Below are positions 53,091 to 62,898 of a DNA stretch of 64,000 nucleotides, piece after piece (within the stretch, counting starts at the first letter, position 1; each line of letters opens with the position of its first letter). The notes beneath the pieces are model-generated. The model had not been told where the DNA came from, did no database searches, and worked only from the letters and a program-made list of their open reading frames with translations. Location of the stretch: positions 1 through 64,000 of the forward strand of contig NZ_JAHKPK010000040.1 in the NCBI RefSeq assembly GCF_018860665.1. The letters are read 5' to 3'. Source of the DNA: Pacificibacter marinus. Its GTDB lineage: Bacteria; Pseudomonadota; Alphaproteobacteria; Rhodobacterales; Rhodobacteraceae. A program made the position numbers and the translations under genes.

Positions 53091-53478
53091 GGGAGATGCG
53101 TGTCCGTATTGGGCAATTGCCGCATGCGCGGAAAGACCGGAGGTAAGAAAGATGCCCTGATACGGCAAGAAGGCCGACTTGTATAGGGGCAAAGCATATC
53201 TTTGGCTTAACATCGTTATACGTTTAGTGTATTGGGCCGCGCCTTGTACTGCAGGCACCTTCGGCAAAGCACTTATCGAAGAGGACGATTATGAAGCCGT
53301 GGAAACAAGTTGGAGTTGGTACACTTATCCGATAACTGGTGACACCAGTTGGCAAACCGCGCAAGTTTAGTATGCGCTATTTTGTGGCAGTCGGCAAAAC
53401 GGGTATTGGTGGTAACGGCAGCTAGGCTACGCATCGCGCCCACCCTATCCGGTTATTTGTATGACAGAGGCTCGCGCC
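53091..53478. other. 388-bp region upstream of the helicase gene without a clear gene
   Basis: It separates the helicase start from the FMN-reductase gene, both on the minus strand. It would hold the helicase promoter and a possibly long untranslated leader. Short frames exist on the plus strand (a 14-codon one starts at 53291 behind GAGGAC), but none has recognisable protein character. Confidence 0.45.
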
Positions 53479-54129
53479 TCATTTCAGCGGCGCGTTTCGT
53501 TGCGAAGGATCGCGCCCGAATGCTTTGGTCGGAAGACCATGCGCGCGCTGAGCTTTCGCCGCCTTGCTCCACCAGAACATCTGTTCCAGCGTACGACCAA
53601 AGTAAGATTCCCACTCTGCCACGTCAGCATCCGCTCCGAACGATCCGTCTTCTTCAAAGACGTCCTGTGCGTGCGGAATGTAGATCATCGCTGACACCGG
53701 CAGGCATCCCAATTCGCTCAGATAGGTCCGCATATTGACCGACGCCCGCGCACCGCCCCACTGGCCTGCGGAATAGGTCACGATGGCGCTGGGTTTGAAC
53801 GCAAAACTCGAGCTTGCGAAGTGGTTGAGCAGGTTGGCAAGCGCGGGGCTCATTGAATGGTTGTATTCTGGGCTGACCATCACATAACAATCAGCAGCTT
53901 CAATTTTCTCGGCAAGACGCTGCATCGCCACAGGTGCTTTCCCAGCGGAATAGGCAAAGTGCGGCTTGAATACGGTAGGCAGATCGAGATCCAGCGGATC
54001 GATGACTTCTACGTCAACCTCAGCACCTTCAAGCAGCCTCGCCATCGCTGCTGCGACGCGCGCGCCAAGCCTAGCCGGACGTGGCGGCGTGCTCTCGCGG
54101 ACCGATCCTAGAAATACGATGACTTTCAT
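53479..54129 (-). CDS. NADPH-dependent FMN reductase family protein
   Basis: A 216-residue flavodoxin-like oxidoreductase: MKVIVFLGSVRESTPPRPAR with the phosphate-binding GSxR loop, MVSPEYNHSMSPALANLLNHF, and VTYSAGQWGGARA. Family members reduce flavins, quinones or azo compounds. The substrate is unknown. The ATG at 54129 gives the standard N-terminus. It starts 28 bases after the receiver gene's end on the same strand. Confidence 0.88.
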   Translation of the reverse strand: MKVIVFLGSVRESTPPRPARLGARVAAAMARLLEGAEVDVEVIDPLDLDLPTVFKPHFAYSAGKAPVAMQRLAEKIEAADCYVMVSPEYNHSMSPALANLLNHFASSSFAFKPSAIVTYSAGQWGGARASVNMRTYLSELGCLPVSAMIYIPHAQDVFEEDGSFGADADVAEWESYFGRTLEQMFWWSKAAKAQRAHGLPTKAFGRDPSQRNAPLK

Positions 54130-54157
54130 ATGTGTCTGGCCCATATTCGGCCTGCCG

Positions 54158-54541
54158 CTATTGGCAATCGTCCCAAATTTTCAAAAGCTCTGCGGGAAGT
54201 TCCATCGGCTCAAATGGCTTGAGGATGATACCCTTGGCGCCAAGTTCCCTAAGCTGACCAAAATCAGCACGTGATGCCTTTGCCGTCACAAAAACGATAG
54301 GTACATCTGCAAAACGATCCCGTTTTCTGAGCTGCTTTAGCGTCTCGACGCCATCCATGACGGGCATCATAACGTCCAGTAACACCATATCTGGCGTCAC
54401 ATCAGGGTCCCAGTCGAGTGCATCTTGACCGCAACTGAATTGCTGCACATTAAAGCCACCCACAAGCTCAAGAGACATGCGTGTAATTTCACGTATGTCA
54501 GGATCATCTTCAACGTGCATGATGTTCTGAAGTGCTTTCAT
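54158..54541 (-). CDS. Stand-alone response regulator receiver
   Basis: A 127-residue CheY-like receiver and nothing else. The acidic pocket EDDPD, the phospho-acceptor Asp 56 in LLDVMMP, the Thr in FVTAKAS and the Lys in ILKPFEP are all intact. With no output domain it should act by protein contact or as a phosphate shuttle between kinases and the nearby Hpt protein. It opens the signalling cluster that extends to 62.6 kb. Confidence 0.9.
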   Translation of the reverse strand: MKALQNIMHVEDDPDIREITRMSLELVGGFNVQQFSCGQDALDWDPDVTPDMVLLDVMMPVMDGVETLKQLRKRDRFADVPIVFVTAKASRADFGQLRELGAKGIILKPFEPMELPAELLKIWDDCQ

Positions 54542-54777
54542 GCGGCGATCTTATATGCACCGCACTGAGAAACAAGCACATTATATGTCTCTCGGTGATT
54601 TTAAACCGCATGAACCGCGAAAAAAAAGTAGTTAAAATCTTCAATTCTTAATTTAGCCACACTTTGACCCAATTTGTTAGGGAATGTCACCCTAAAGTTG
54701 AATGCAGGTACAAAACGATACGATTCATGAAACAATCGTAGTGAAGCCGCAGAGCAGATATTATTTTGGAGACTATG
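54542..54777. other. Divergent promoter region between the two receiver genes
   Basis: 236 AT-rich bases between genes transcribed away from each other. A run of short A/T stretches is visible but no operator palindrome could be defined. Confidence 0.4.
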
Positions 54778-55767
54778 ATGTCACTTCTAGTTGTCGACGA
54801 TGATCGCAATATTCTGGAATTAATGGCGGCAATTCTGGCGTCTCAAGGGTACGAAGACGTTGTCTATGCGCAAAGCGGCGAAGAGGCGTTGAACTTGATC
54901 AACCAAGGGCAACACCGCTTCTCGACCTTTATCTTGGATATTCAAATGCCAGGCATGGACGGGGTCGATTTGTGTGGTAGAATTCGTGCCATCAGCGAAC
55001 ACCGCCGCACCCCGATTATCATGCTCACAGCTATGAGAGATAAAGAGCACATCGATGCAGCCTTTTTGCGTGGTGCCACGGATTATCTAACTAAACCGAT
55101 AGATACGACCGATCTCAATGCGCGACTAAACGTTGCGCAGCTTCTTTTCAATGAACAGCAATCCGCGTTGAATGCGACACGCCGCGAGGAAAACCTGCGC
55201 TTGGACATGGGCAACAAGTCCAATTCGGATTCGCATTTTGATCTGGCTGATGCCGTTACAATTTATGACGTTCCACGCGTACTCGGCAGTCTTGAAATGG
55301 AAAACTACCTACACCGCCTGTCTCGGGGCAAACGTTTTATGTGTGGGGCGATTTGTTTTCAAATTCAAAAGCGCGAACGCCTTTTCTCGATGACCTCTCC
55401 CTTGGAATTCCATGGGATTTTGACCGATGTTGCAGAAGCCATTTTCGAAAGCTTGCGCAGCCACAATGTTATGATTTCCTACTTTGGCAACGGACAGTAT
55501 GTTGCAATCTTACCCCGCACGCTTCATCTTGACGAAGCGGAACTGGAACTCAAATTATCATTAACTTTGAACGAATTCGGCCTGATCGGCGGGGATACCG
55601 TGCCTTTGGATGTCACGGTTAGAGTGGGTGAAACTGTCAGAATGTCGATGTTTGATGCCTCTCCTGAGGCCCTTATTGCCCGTGCGATATCGAAAGCCGA
55701 ACTTAAGAGTGCCGAGCCGCGTTCTTTGCCAATGTTCGACCCCAAAAGACTATCCATGCGTAGCTAA
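54778..55767 (+). CDS. Response regulator with degenerate GGDEF-like output domain
   Basis: 329 residues. A full receiver domain (Asp 54 in FILDIQMPG, DYLTKPI lysine) is followed by a helical linker (about 120-160) and a C-terminal domain (165-310). Its layout suggests a GGDEF fold: a helix and strand (LEMENYLHRLSRG, FMCGAICFQI), then a strand-turn YFGNGQYVAIL at 235-245 where an active enzyme has a GGDEF turn. The signature reads GNGQY, so cyclase activity is unlikely; the domain may bind GTP or c-di-GMP, or only mediate contacts. GGAG lies six bases before the ATG at 54778. The domain call is an inference from pattern. Confidence 0.8.
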   Translation: MSLLVVDDDRNILELMAAILASQGYEDVVYAQSGEEALNLINQGQHRFSTFILDIQMPGMDGVDLCGRIRAISEHRRTPIIMLTAMRDKEHIDAAFLRGATDYLTKPIDTTDLNARLNVAQLLFNEQQSALNATRREENLRLDMGNKSNSDSHFDLADAVTIYDVPRVLGSLEMENYLHRLSRGKRFMCGAICFQIQKRERLFSMTSPLEFHGILTDVAEAIFESLRSHNVMISYFGNGQYVAILPRTLHLDEAELELKLSLTLNEFGLIGGDTVPLDVTVRVGETVRMSMFDASPEALIARAISKAELKSAEPRSLPMFDPKRLSMRS

Positions 55768-55819
55768 ACGTTTGGGCCGCAGTCCTTAGAAACATTAACG
55801 GTTTTGTGTCGATAGGCTT

Positions 55820-56179
55820 ATGATAAACAAAAAACACTCTCAGACAGCGATAGAGCAAAAGCTGGCCCAAACCCTCGAGCGTACGAAACAACGCTTCATT
55901 GTCGACTTAAATCACAAGATTGCTGAAATAGAGACGATTCAGATCTTAATACAAAACGAGACAGAGCGTCAAAACGCTTTGGCTCGTTTGGCGTTTATAA
56001 CACATAGATTCAGTGGGATCGCGGCAACTCTGGGGCTTCAAAGCATAGGGGACTGTGCTGCTGAAATCGAACAACAGATTGCAAGCTTCATTCAGACGCC
56101 AACCCAACTAAGCATTCTATCGGGCCGTATCGAAAAACTTCTTGATCTGATGGAAGATGCGATCGTAAAGGCCCTATAA
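55820..56179 (+). CDS. Stand-alone histidine phosphotransfer (Hpt) protein
   Basis: A 119-residue all-helical protein. The phospho-His is His 62 in FITHRFSGIAATLGL, the Hpt pattern AHxxKGxAxxLGL with Arg/Phe in place of Leu/Lys. It could pass phosphate between receivers such as those encoded at 54158 and 54778. It lies 52 bases after the degenerate-GGDEF regulator on the same strand, so they probably form one transcript. Confidence 0.85.
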   Translation: MINKKHSQTAIEQKLAQTLERTKQRFIVDLNHKIAEIETIQILIQNETERQNALARLAFITHRFSGIAATLGLQSIGDCAAEIEQQIASFIQTPTQLSILSGRIEKLLDLMEDAIVKAL

Positions 56180-56228
56180 GACACTCAATAGCGCACTGTT
56201 GCCAGTCTCAGCCACGCTCAGCGCAGGC

Positions 56229-56257
56229 ATAAACAGTACTGGAATAAACAGTACAGG
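56229..56257. repeat. 15-bp direct repeat between convergent genes
   Basis: ATAAACAGTACTGG (56229-56242) is followed, 15 bases on, by ATAAACAGTACAGG (56244-56257). It lies in the gap between the Hpt gene and the soluble kinase gene. Significance unknown. Confidence 0.6.
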
Positions 56258-56292
56258 CCAGCCCATTATCTCATTTTTTAGGTTAAACAATC

Positions 56293-57402
56293 TTAGTCAT
56301 GCTTGGGCATGTCGACACGGAACACCGTGCCCTTACCCTCTTCCGTTTCAAACGAAATGGCCCCACCCAACTGTTCGATCAATGTGCGCACGATGTTCAA
56401 CCCAAGGCCAGAACTGCCCACGGTTTGATCATTGCCCCAGCTTGCTTTTGTGAATCGCTCAAACAGGTTGTCTCGCAGGTCAACCGGGATTCCGGCTCCG
56501 TGATCACGAACGAAAACCGCGACACTTCCATCTGACGCTTGCGCCCAAATTTCGACGGAATTACCGCGCTCGGATGCTTTCACAGCATTGGACAATAGAT
56601 TGGACAGAATTTTTGTCAGTTGAGATGGAACAGCACAAACGGACAGCGCCGCATCCGTGGGGCGCATCTGAACATCAACACCGTGATAAGAGCCGTAACC
56701 TTGATGGGTGACGACAAGACTTTCCAGTAGCGGCGCAATTTTGATCACCTCGCTCTCACGAATGTCGCCAATTTGCGCGTTTTCACTCAGGTCAAGAATT
56801 TCCTGAATGAGATCAAGCATCCGGTCACTGTTAGATCCCGCGATATTTAGAAGCATTTGTGCTTTTTCTGTCAGCGGACCAACCAAGCCGGATTTCAACA
56901 GATCAAGCGCCCCTTTGATACTGGTCAATGGCGTGCGCAATTCGTGAGTGATAACCGCATTCATTTCTCTGCGAAGATATTCTATTCTCTCTTGATCCGT
57001 TTCAATATGAAATATGACGACCAAATACGCGTCGCCAACCTTATCTGAGGTGGTAAAAACATAACCATTGAAACGTTGCCCTTCGAATAGGGGATGGGTG
57101 CGAAATGCTGTGCGTCCAACGGCTTGCGCCACATTCAATACGGCCTCATCGGCCAAAAGGTTATGAAAAAAACCACTCTCATGAAGATGCAATGCCGCTG
57201 CTGTCGCAGATCCATTTCCAAAGGCAGCGCGCGCCGCCCAGTTTATATAAACCGGCTTTTCTAATGTGGTCTCAAATACGATTACATTCTCGGACATTCC
57301 TTCCCACAAAGCATTCTGAAAATCAGACTGTTCCTGAGTGAAGACCTCATCCCCGTTCTCTAATGAAAACGCCCGCACGTCATTATCGAAATTACCTACC
57401 AT
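56293..57402 (-). CDS. Soluble PAS-type sensor histidine kinase
   Basis: 369 residues without membrane helices. An N-terminal PAS-like domain (about 25-135, ENVIVFETTLEKPVYINWAARAAF) is followed by a HisKA domain with His 153 in VITHELRTPLTSIKG, and a HATPase domain with the N box LSNLLSNAVKA and the G boxes DHGAGIP and GLGLNIV. All catalytic motifs look intact. It is convergent with the Hpt gene and in line with the CHASE kinase gene on the same strand. It senses a cytosolic signal not identified here. Confidence 0.9.
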   Translation of the reverse strand: MVGNFDNDVRAFSLENGDEVFTQEQSDFQNALWEGMSENVIVFETTLEKPVYINWAARAAFGNGSATAAALHLHESGFFHNLLADEAVLNVAQAVGRTAFRTHPLFEGQRFNGYVFTTSDKVGDAYLVVIFHIETDQERIEYLRREMNAVITHELRTPLTSIKGALDLLKSGLVGPLTEKAQMLLNIAGSNSDRMLDLIQEILDLSENAQIGDIRESEVIKIAPLLESLVVTHQGYGSYHGVDVQMRPTDAALSVCAVPSQLTKILSNLLSNAVKASERGNSVEIWAQASDGSVAVFVRDHGAGIPVDLRDNLFERFTKASWGNDQTVGSSGLGLNIVRTLIEQLGGAISFETEEGKGTVFRVDMPKHD

Positions 57403-57578
57403 AATAGTTACCTACAATTTAAAAAATCTGCACTTTTACTATGTCGTCGCAGCATCATGTTTTTAAACAAATATCGTCTTGGACAGTAATATGATGCCAC
57501 AAAACGGCGCGATTATGGTTGGTTTATGATGAAAATATGGTCACGCGCTGCGGCATTCTACCCAAGGTTAAATACTAA

Positions 57579-60422
57579 CTATTCGCTTTCGTGCCAAAGG
57601 GGAATTGCGAAAATAAACGTGGTGCCAACACCGAGTTCACTTTCGACTTCGATCCAGCCATTTTGCAATCCCACAAGATCCTTACAGATGGTCAATCCAA
57701 GGCCGACCCCAGCGTTCGAGCGATTTGTACCTTGAGCCGCCTGAGCAAAACGATCGAAAACAATTCCCACGCGATCTTGCGAAATGCCTATACCTGTATC
57801 GATGACTTCAAAGACAACCATATTGTCTCGAATCCGACTGCGTACAGTGACTGTGCCTTCATCCGTAAACTTAAAGGCGTTGCCCAAAAGATTGGTCAGG
57901 ATTTGTCGAAGCCTAATTTCATCAGCCCAGACATCCGCCGTTACGAGATCCAGCGGAATGCTAAGTCCTTTCTCATCGGCCATCGCATGCATCTGATCGA
58001 CTACGGATTCGACGATCTTTTTACTGTTCAGCTTGGTCGGCGTCACATCAACGGTATTCGCCTCGATCCGGGCCAGATCCAGCATATCGTCGATCAATGA
58101 TTTAAGCTGCGTTCCTGCAGCCTGAATACGTCGCGTAAACTGCGCAATATTGTCTTCAAATGCGCGGAATGCCTCTTTGATTTGCACAGGATCGCCATTT
58201 GTCATGGCCGTGTTCAGCGCAGTATAACTTGGCAGCTTTTCAAGATTCGCAATAAAGCTGTTAAAGCCCAAAACCGCAGACAAGGGCGTACGCAATTCAT
58301 GGCTTATCACATTTAGGAATTGCGTTTTAGCCTCATCAGCCTGCTCAGCCTCGCGCAAAGCTGCATAGAATTTCGTCACATCCTCTGCAATGCCGATGTA
58401 CCCCGTAAACTCACCAGTATCATCAAAACGCGGCTTACCGCTGATCCTAATCCAACTCAACACATCCGGACGGAAACGATGACTGTACACCACGTCACGA
58501 AACGGTTCATGCGCGCGCATTTTACAGTAAAGCACACTGCGCTCTCCGCCCAGTTCACGTTCGTCATTTGAAGAAAATCCCGTGCGTAACTTTCCGATAT
58601 ATTCACTAGGATCAACCCCCATTGTACGGGCAAATCCTTCCGAGACAAAAGTGATACGCATATCTGCGTCTTGTTCCCAAAACCACTCGGAACTCAAATC
58701 GCTCACGTCGTTCAAACGTGCTTCCGCTTCGTCGCGTTCACTTAACGCCGCGCGCAATTCAGTGTTGGAAGACACGAGTTCTTGTCGATGATGTTGCAGA
58801 TCCGTGATTTCCACCCTGAACATCACAAGCCCACCTTCGGATGTTCGGCGAGAGAAATATTTAAACCAACGATTGTCTGCGTAGCGGACTTCAAGGTCCG
58901 AAGTTGATCCTAAAAGCGTGTTCACAGCCTTAACTATATCGTCAACAGGCTCACCGTTCAGATGCACCTCTGCTGCGGTTTCCATGCGCCGAGTGACCAT
59001 ATCTCTCAACTCTCGTCCCTTGACGAGGTTATGTTTCATGCCATCAAGTTTTTCCCCCGCCATAGCATTGAACATCACTAATTTATCATCACGGTCAAAA
59101 AGCCAAAACCCGACTGGTAGGGCGTCGATCGCATCGTTCAAGCGTTGTTCTGCAACTTTTGCCCGTTCCCGACTGGATAGAACAGCCGTCACATCGTTCA
59201 AAATTAAGACACGCCCGCCCTTTGGCGTCTCATGTTCCAACTGTTGCATCCAAGTTCCATTGCTCAGCGCGAGAACACGGCCTGTTTCTTGGGTGGATTC
59301 ACGTGTCAGTTGGTCCGAGAGCCACGCTTTTTCATTACCGATTGCATCGATGTAAAGGCCCTCTTTAAGGCCTGCCTCGAGAATAGCTTTCAACGTTGTA
59401 CCATGGGAAATTGACTCTGTTTCCATGCCGTGAAGTTCAATGTATCGTTGGTTGCATAACTCAAGCTTGTCTTCGACATCGAACATCGCAAACCCAGAGG
59501 GTGCGGCACTCAACGCGGCTTGCAATTGTGTGGCAGTGCGTCTTTGGCGACGCCTAAGCGCATGAAAGTTTCTCGCAGCCAGCAAGGCAATGATAGCCCC
59601 CGCCAGCGTTATTAAAAAACTTAAACCAAGTCTTTGATAGGGCACACTGGCTGTCTCACGGGGTGACATGGCAAGCGTCCACACCGCAGACGGAAAGGGC
59701 AACTCAACCTTCGTTTTTGCAGAGGAAAACGCCTCATCGTCCCCATAAAGTATCACATCTTTATCAAATGGCGTCTTGACTTGCAGTGACACAACGTAAG
59801 TATCTGCGAAACTGTTTAGACCGATTTCCTCTAAGAACGCCTCAGCCGCAAAGACGATAGACGAAATCCCCCAAAATGCGCCTTTATTCGCTCCGGACGA
59901 GACCTCATAAATCGGCTCCCGGATAACAAACCCCGAATAGCCTTGAAGCAAATCCGTCGGCCCTTCGACAACGGTCGCCCCGGTGCGCTCTACTTCTTGC
60001 AGAACACGAAGTCGCCCAGGCACCTTAGAAAGATCGCTTCCGATAAAGACACGGTTATCATCGAGTGGGTGCACATGTATGATAATGGCATCTTTGACCA
60101 AAGCCATATTCACCACAGATGGGTCTTTGACCTTGATCACGCTGCTCAGATTCGAGAATTCCGCCGCTGTAATGTCAGGGGAAATGGAGGCGGCCCCAGC
60201 AAGACCGCGCGCAAACAACAATTTCTTGTTCATTGATTGCTGGATACGCGTGGCGATGACAGATTGCGCACTATACATCGCGAGATTCTGCTCTTCTTCT
60301 GCTCTGATATAGTTGTTATAGGTGACACCAAGGAAGATAAGTGAACACAACCCGATGATCACGGCATAAGAAACGCGCTCGATCAACTGATCCATTGATT
60401 GGACGCGCTTTTTATTTGTCAT
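57579..60422 (-). CDS. CHASE-domain multi-PAS sensor histidine kinase
   Basis: 947 residues: membrane helix at about 17-35, a periplasmic CHASE domain (45-255), a second helix (264-283), three PAS domains (about 298-415, 425-545 and 568-690), then HisKA with His 708 in NVISHELRTPLSAVLG and a HATPase domain with LTNLLGNAFKF, DTGIGI and GVGLGLTICKD. No receiver follows, so it is not a hybrid kinase. CHASE domains sense small external molecules; the ligand is unknown. It probably shares signalling partners with the neighbouring Hpt and receiver proteins. Confidence 0.92.
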   Translation of the reverse strand: MTNKKRVQSMDQLIERVSYAVIIGLCSLIFLGVTYNNYIRAEEEQNLAMYSAQSVIATRIQQSMNKKLLFARGLAGAASISPDITAAEFSNLSSVIKVKDPSVVNMALVKDAIIIHVHPLDDNRVFIGSDLSKVPGRLRVLQEVERTGATVVEGPTDLLQGYSGFVIREPIYEVSSGANKGAFWGISSIVFAAEAFLEEIGLNSFADTYVVSLQVKTPFDKDVILYGDDEAFSSAKTKVELPFPSAVWTLAMSPRETASVPYQRLGLSFLITLAGAIIALLAARNFHALRRRQRRTATQLQAALSAAPSGFAMFDVEDKLELCNQRYIELHGMETESISHGTTLKAILEAGLKEGLYIDAIGNEKAWLSDQLTRESTQETGRVLALSNGTWMQQLEHETPKGGRVLILNDVTAVLSSRERAKVAEQRLNDAIDALPVGFWLFDRDDKLVMFNAMAGEKLDGMKHNLVKGRELRDMVTRRMETAAEVHLNGEPVDDIVKAVNTLLGSTSDLEVRYADNRWFKYFSRRTSEGGLVMFRVEITDLQHHRQELVSSNTELRAALSERDEAEARLNDVSDLSSEWFWEQDADMRITFVSEGFARTMGVDPSEYIGKLRTGFSSNDERELGGERSVLYCKMRAHEPFRDVVYSHRFRPDVLSWIRISGKPRFDDTGEFTGYIGIAEDVTKFYAALREAEQADEAKTQFLNVISHELRTPLSAVLGFNSFIANLEKLPSYTALNTAMTNGDPVQIKEAFRAFEDNIAQFTRRIQAAGTQLKSLIDDMLDLARIEANTVDVTPTKLNSKKIVESVVDQMHAMADEKGLSIPLDLVTADVWADEIRLRQILTNLLGNAFKFTDEGTVTVRSRIRDNMVVFEVIDTGIGISQDRVGIVFDRFAQAAQGTNRSNAGVGLGLTICKDLVGLQNGWIEVESELGVGTTFIFAIPLWHESE

Positions 60423-60828
60423 ACCGTTTTATCCTATTCACCACCTTCGACCATCGATCAGTTTCGAAAGCATTATATTTTTGCGTATTCTGCATATATG
60501 GGTTTCTTCTATCGCGCGAGCGAATAACTCGCTTTATACGTGTATTACATAGCCCGTGGCTATTATTTGTTCAGCTGACGTAGGGGCGCAAATAGCCAGA
60601 TTGCTCCCCCACCTCAAACAATCACATCCCACGCACGACCTCTTGACCTTAAGTAAATATTTGACAACAGTGGGTTTCATTCAGCCAGAAACCGAAACAA
60701 CGCTTTGATTTTCCTGAAGTCTGCTACAGACTGGTCAAAAGATTGAGACCACTTTTCACATTTAGTCCCGAGCCGACGCCGGCCAAATGGTGGTATCATC
60801 CAACGAAGAAGAGGGCTTAGGTAAAACA
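60423..60828. other. 406-bp divergent gap between two kinase genes
   Basis: It separates the CHASE kinase gene (minus) and the 7TM kinase gene (plus). It contains AT-rich stretches likely to be promoters. No operator, hairpin or small gene could be assigned. If the 7TM kinase starts at the ATG at 60787, the gap is 364 bases. Confidence 0.45.
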
Positions 60829-62598
60829 ATGATGTCATGTTTTGAGGGCGTCTCGGCGAACCCTGTCTTTTGGTTCGTATCTGCGATCAGTGCTATCGCT
60901 GCTTTTGTTTTACTATGGGTCATTAAGTATCAGAACTTTAAAGGAAAAGTTTTTTACGCTTTAACCTTCATTGCCATGATATGGACCTTGATCATGGTCG
61001 GGCTTGAAGTCGTATCGGATAATTTCGCCTGCCAAATGCTGTGGGCAACCATGGCGTGGCTTGGCAATGCCTTACTACCAGTCGCTTGGTGTTTCTTTGT
61101 ATTTGCTTATGTCGACAACGCGGCATGGCTCAAAACACGCGCGGCTGGTGCGACGTTGGCCGTTGTACCGATATCAGCTTTCGCGCTTGCTGCGACGAAC
61201 CAATGGCACCACCTTGTCTATACAGATGCCTCGGCCATTTCGCTCGAAAATGGCAGCATTAATTACATTCACGGACACGGTTTTTATGTAATTATTGCAT
61301 CTTTATACACCTTTGTGTTCGCGGCACTTCTCTGTCTTGCTAGGGCATTCACGCGTGCCAAACAGTCTGCATGGCCACTACTATCTGTGTTCATTGTTAT
61401 CACTTTAACGCCTTTGACTGCCAATGCTGGCTATGTTGTCTTTGACCTGACCGTCTTCGGCCTTGATCCAACGGCCTTTATGTTCACGCTTGGCATACTC
61501 GCTTTCACATGGATTCTCGTTCGCAATAAAACCATGGATATGGCCTTTGTTGGCCAGTCAGGATTGGCAAATGCGATGAGCGAACCTGTCATTATGATCG
61601 ATAGGAACAATAAAATATTTCGCATCAACAAGGCGGCAAAAGACAACTATTTCATTCAAAACTCTACTCATTTCGTGAATGAATTGCGCGCAAATATCGA
61701 AAATATAAACCTGCGCGAAACGCTTTCAAATTTGAACACAGGGTCACGCATCTATGAACCCCGTATTCAAGAAATCGAAAGTCCGCTTGACCCATCAAGG
61801 GCTATTCTTGGCTGGAGCATCACATTCGTTGATGTCACAGAAAATATTGCCATACGTGGGGCGCTGGAAGAGGCACTTCAGCGCGCCGACGAGGCCAGTC
61901 GCGCAAAAGACGAATTCATTTCCGTTGTCAGCCATGAATTGCGAACCCCCCTAACCTCTCTCATCGGAGGATTAAAACTGGCTCGTAGCGGAAAACTTGG
62001 AGAAACCACTGCATCGATTCAGTCCATGCTTGATATCGCGCATAGAAACAGCATTCGCCTCTCACGGTTGGTCGACAACATCCTGTTGGCACAGAAAATC
62101 GACATCAATGCCTTGGTTTTGGAACACGAACCTGTCGATCTCGGACAAATCCTCAAAGAAAGCTTCAAAGAAAACCAGATGTTTGCAGCGGAACAAGGCG
62201 TGCAATTTGCCCTAGACCAAATTGATAACGGCCCGACCATCACCGGGGATGCCTTTGCCATCCGTCAGGTGATCGACAACCTCATCTCGAACGCCATCAA
62301 GTTTTCGAATGATCACGGCACCGTCACAGGAGGGTTAACAACCTTGAACGGCCAAGCAAGACTTTCGATCACAAACTCCGGCCAAGGCATTCCCAAAGGG
62401 ATGGAAAGTCAAATCTTTGGGCGCTTTGAGCAAGTCAAAAATAGCAACCAGCATTCCACCCAAGGATCTGGACTTGGTCTGCATATTTCCAAAAAGCTGG
62501 TCAACCAGATGGCGGGCGATATATTTTATCAAAGTGAGGAAGACCAAGTCACAACGTTTTATGTTACTTTCCCATTGACTGAGATTGAACAGATCTAG
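60829..62598 (+). CDS. 7TM-PAS sensor histidine kinase
   Basis: About 589 residues (603 if it starts at the ATG at 60787; AGG upstream favours 60829). Seven membrane helices fill about residues 15-230 in the pattern of the histidine-kinase N-terminal 7TM module (NALLPVAWCFFVFAYVD, ATNQWHHLVYTD). A PAS-like segment (ANAMSEPVIMIDRNNKIFRI) and a HisKA domain with the phospho-His in SVVSHELRTPLTSLIGG follow, then HATPase boxes DNLISNAIKFS, SGQGIPK and GSGLGLHISKKLV. It is the last gene of the signalling cluster, read away from the CHASE kinase. Confidence 0.9.
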   Translation: MMSCFEGVSANPVFWFVSAISAIAAFVLLWVIKYQNFKGKVFYALTFIAMIWTLIMVGLEVVSDNFACQMLWATMAWLGNALLPVAWCFFVFAYVDNAAWLKTRAAGATLAVVPISAFALAATNQWHHLVYTDASAISLENGSINYIHGHGFYVIIASLYTFVFAALLCLARAFTRAKQSAWPLLSVFIVITLTPLTANAGYVVFDLTVFGLDPTAFMFTLGILAFTWILVRNKTMDMAFVGQSGLANAMSEPVIMIDRNNKIFRINKAAKDNYFIQNSTHFVNELRANIENINLRETLSNLNTGSRIYEPRIQEIESPLDPSRAILGWSITFVDVTENIAIRGALEEALQRADEASRAKDEFISVVSHELRTPLTSLIGGLKLARSGKLGETTASIQSMLDIAHRNSIRLSRLVDNILLAQKIDINALVLEHEPVDLGQILKESFKENQMFAAEQGVQFALDQIDNGPTITGDAFAIRQVIDNLISNAIKFSNDHGTVTGGLTTLNGQARLSITNSGQGIPKGMESQIFGRFEQVKNSNQHSTQGSGLGLHISKKLVNQMAGDIFYQSEEDQVTTFYVTFPLTEIEQI

Positions 62599-62898
62599 AG
62601 TTCGCACTGCCCCACCATCACTGTAACAAGATCAACTAAGTGGGTCTTCGCGCAGTTTCACACCCCACTCAATGTGTGGCCTGCTGAACGATACTAAAAA
62701 CTGATGCGGTTAAAGTTCGAAGTTACCCACAGATCAGACCGCTGCTCGATTGGCGCATAAGCGTTCTCCCATTATGGTCGAGGTCATAGCAAACAAGATA
62801 ACACACATGCGAGCCCTAGCCGAAAATGATGGAATACGCCACGCTGTAAAGGCTGACAAACAAATCAAAAAAGACTTGATTTGGAAGCAGGCGATATC
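62599..62898. other. 300-bp convergent gap
   Basis: It lies between the 7TM kinase stop and the SDR stop. Short frames are open but none has a ribosome-binding site with recognisable protein. No terminator-like hairpin with a T-run was found. Confidence 0.4.

Noticed and set aside
53179-53370. 63-codon open frame upstream of the helicase
   Set aside because: It overlaps the probable helicase leader, has no ribosome-binding site and shows no recognisable protein pattern.
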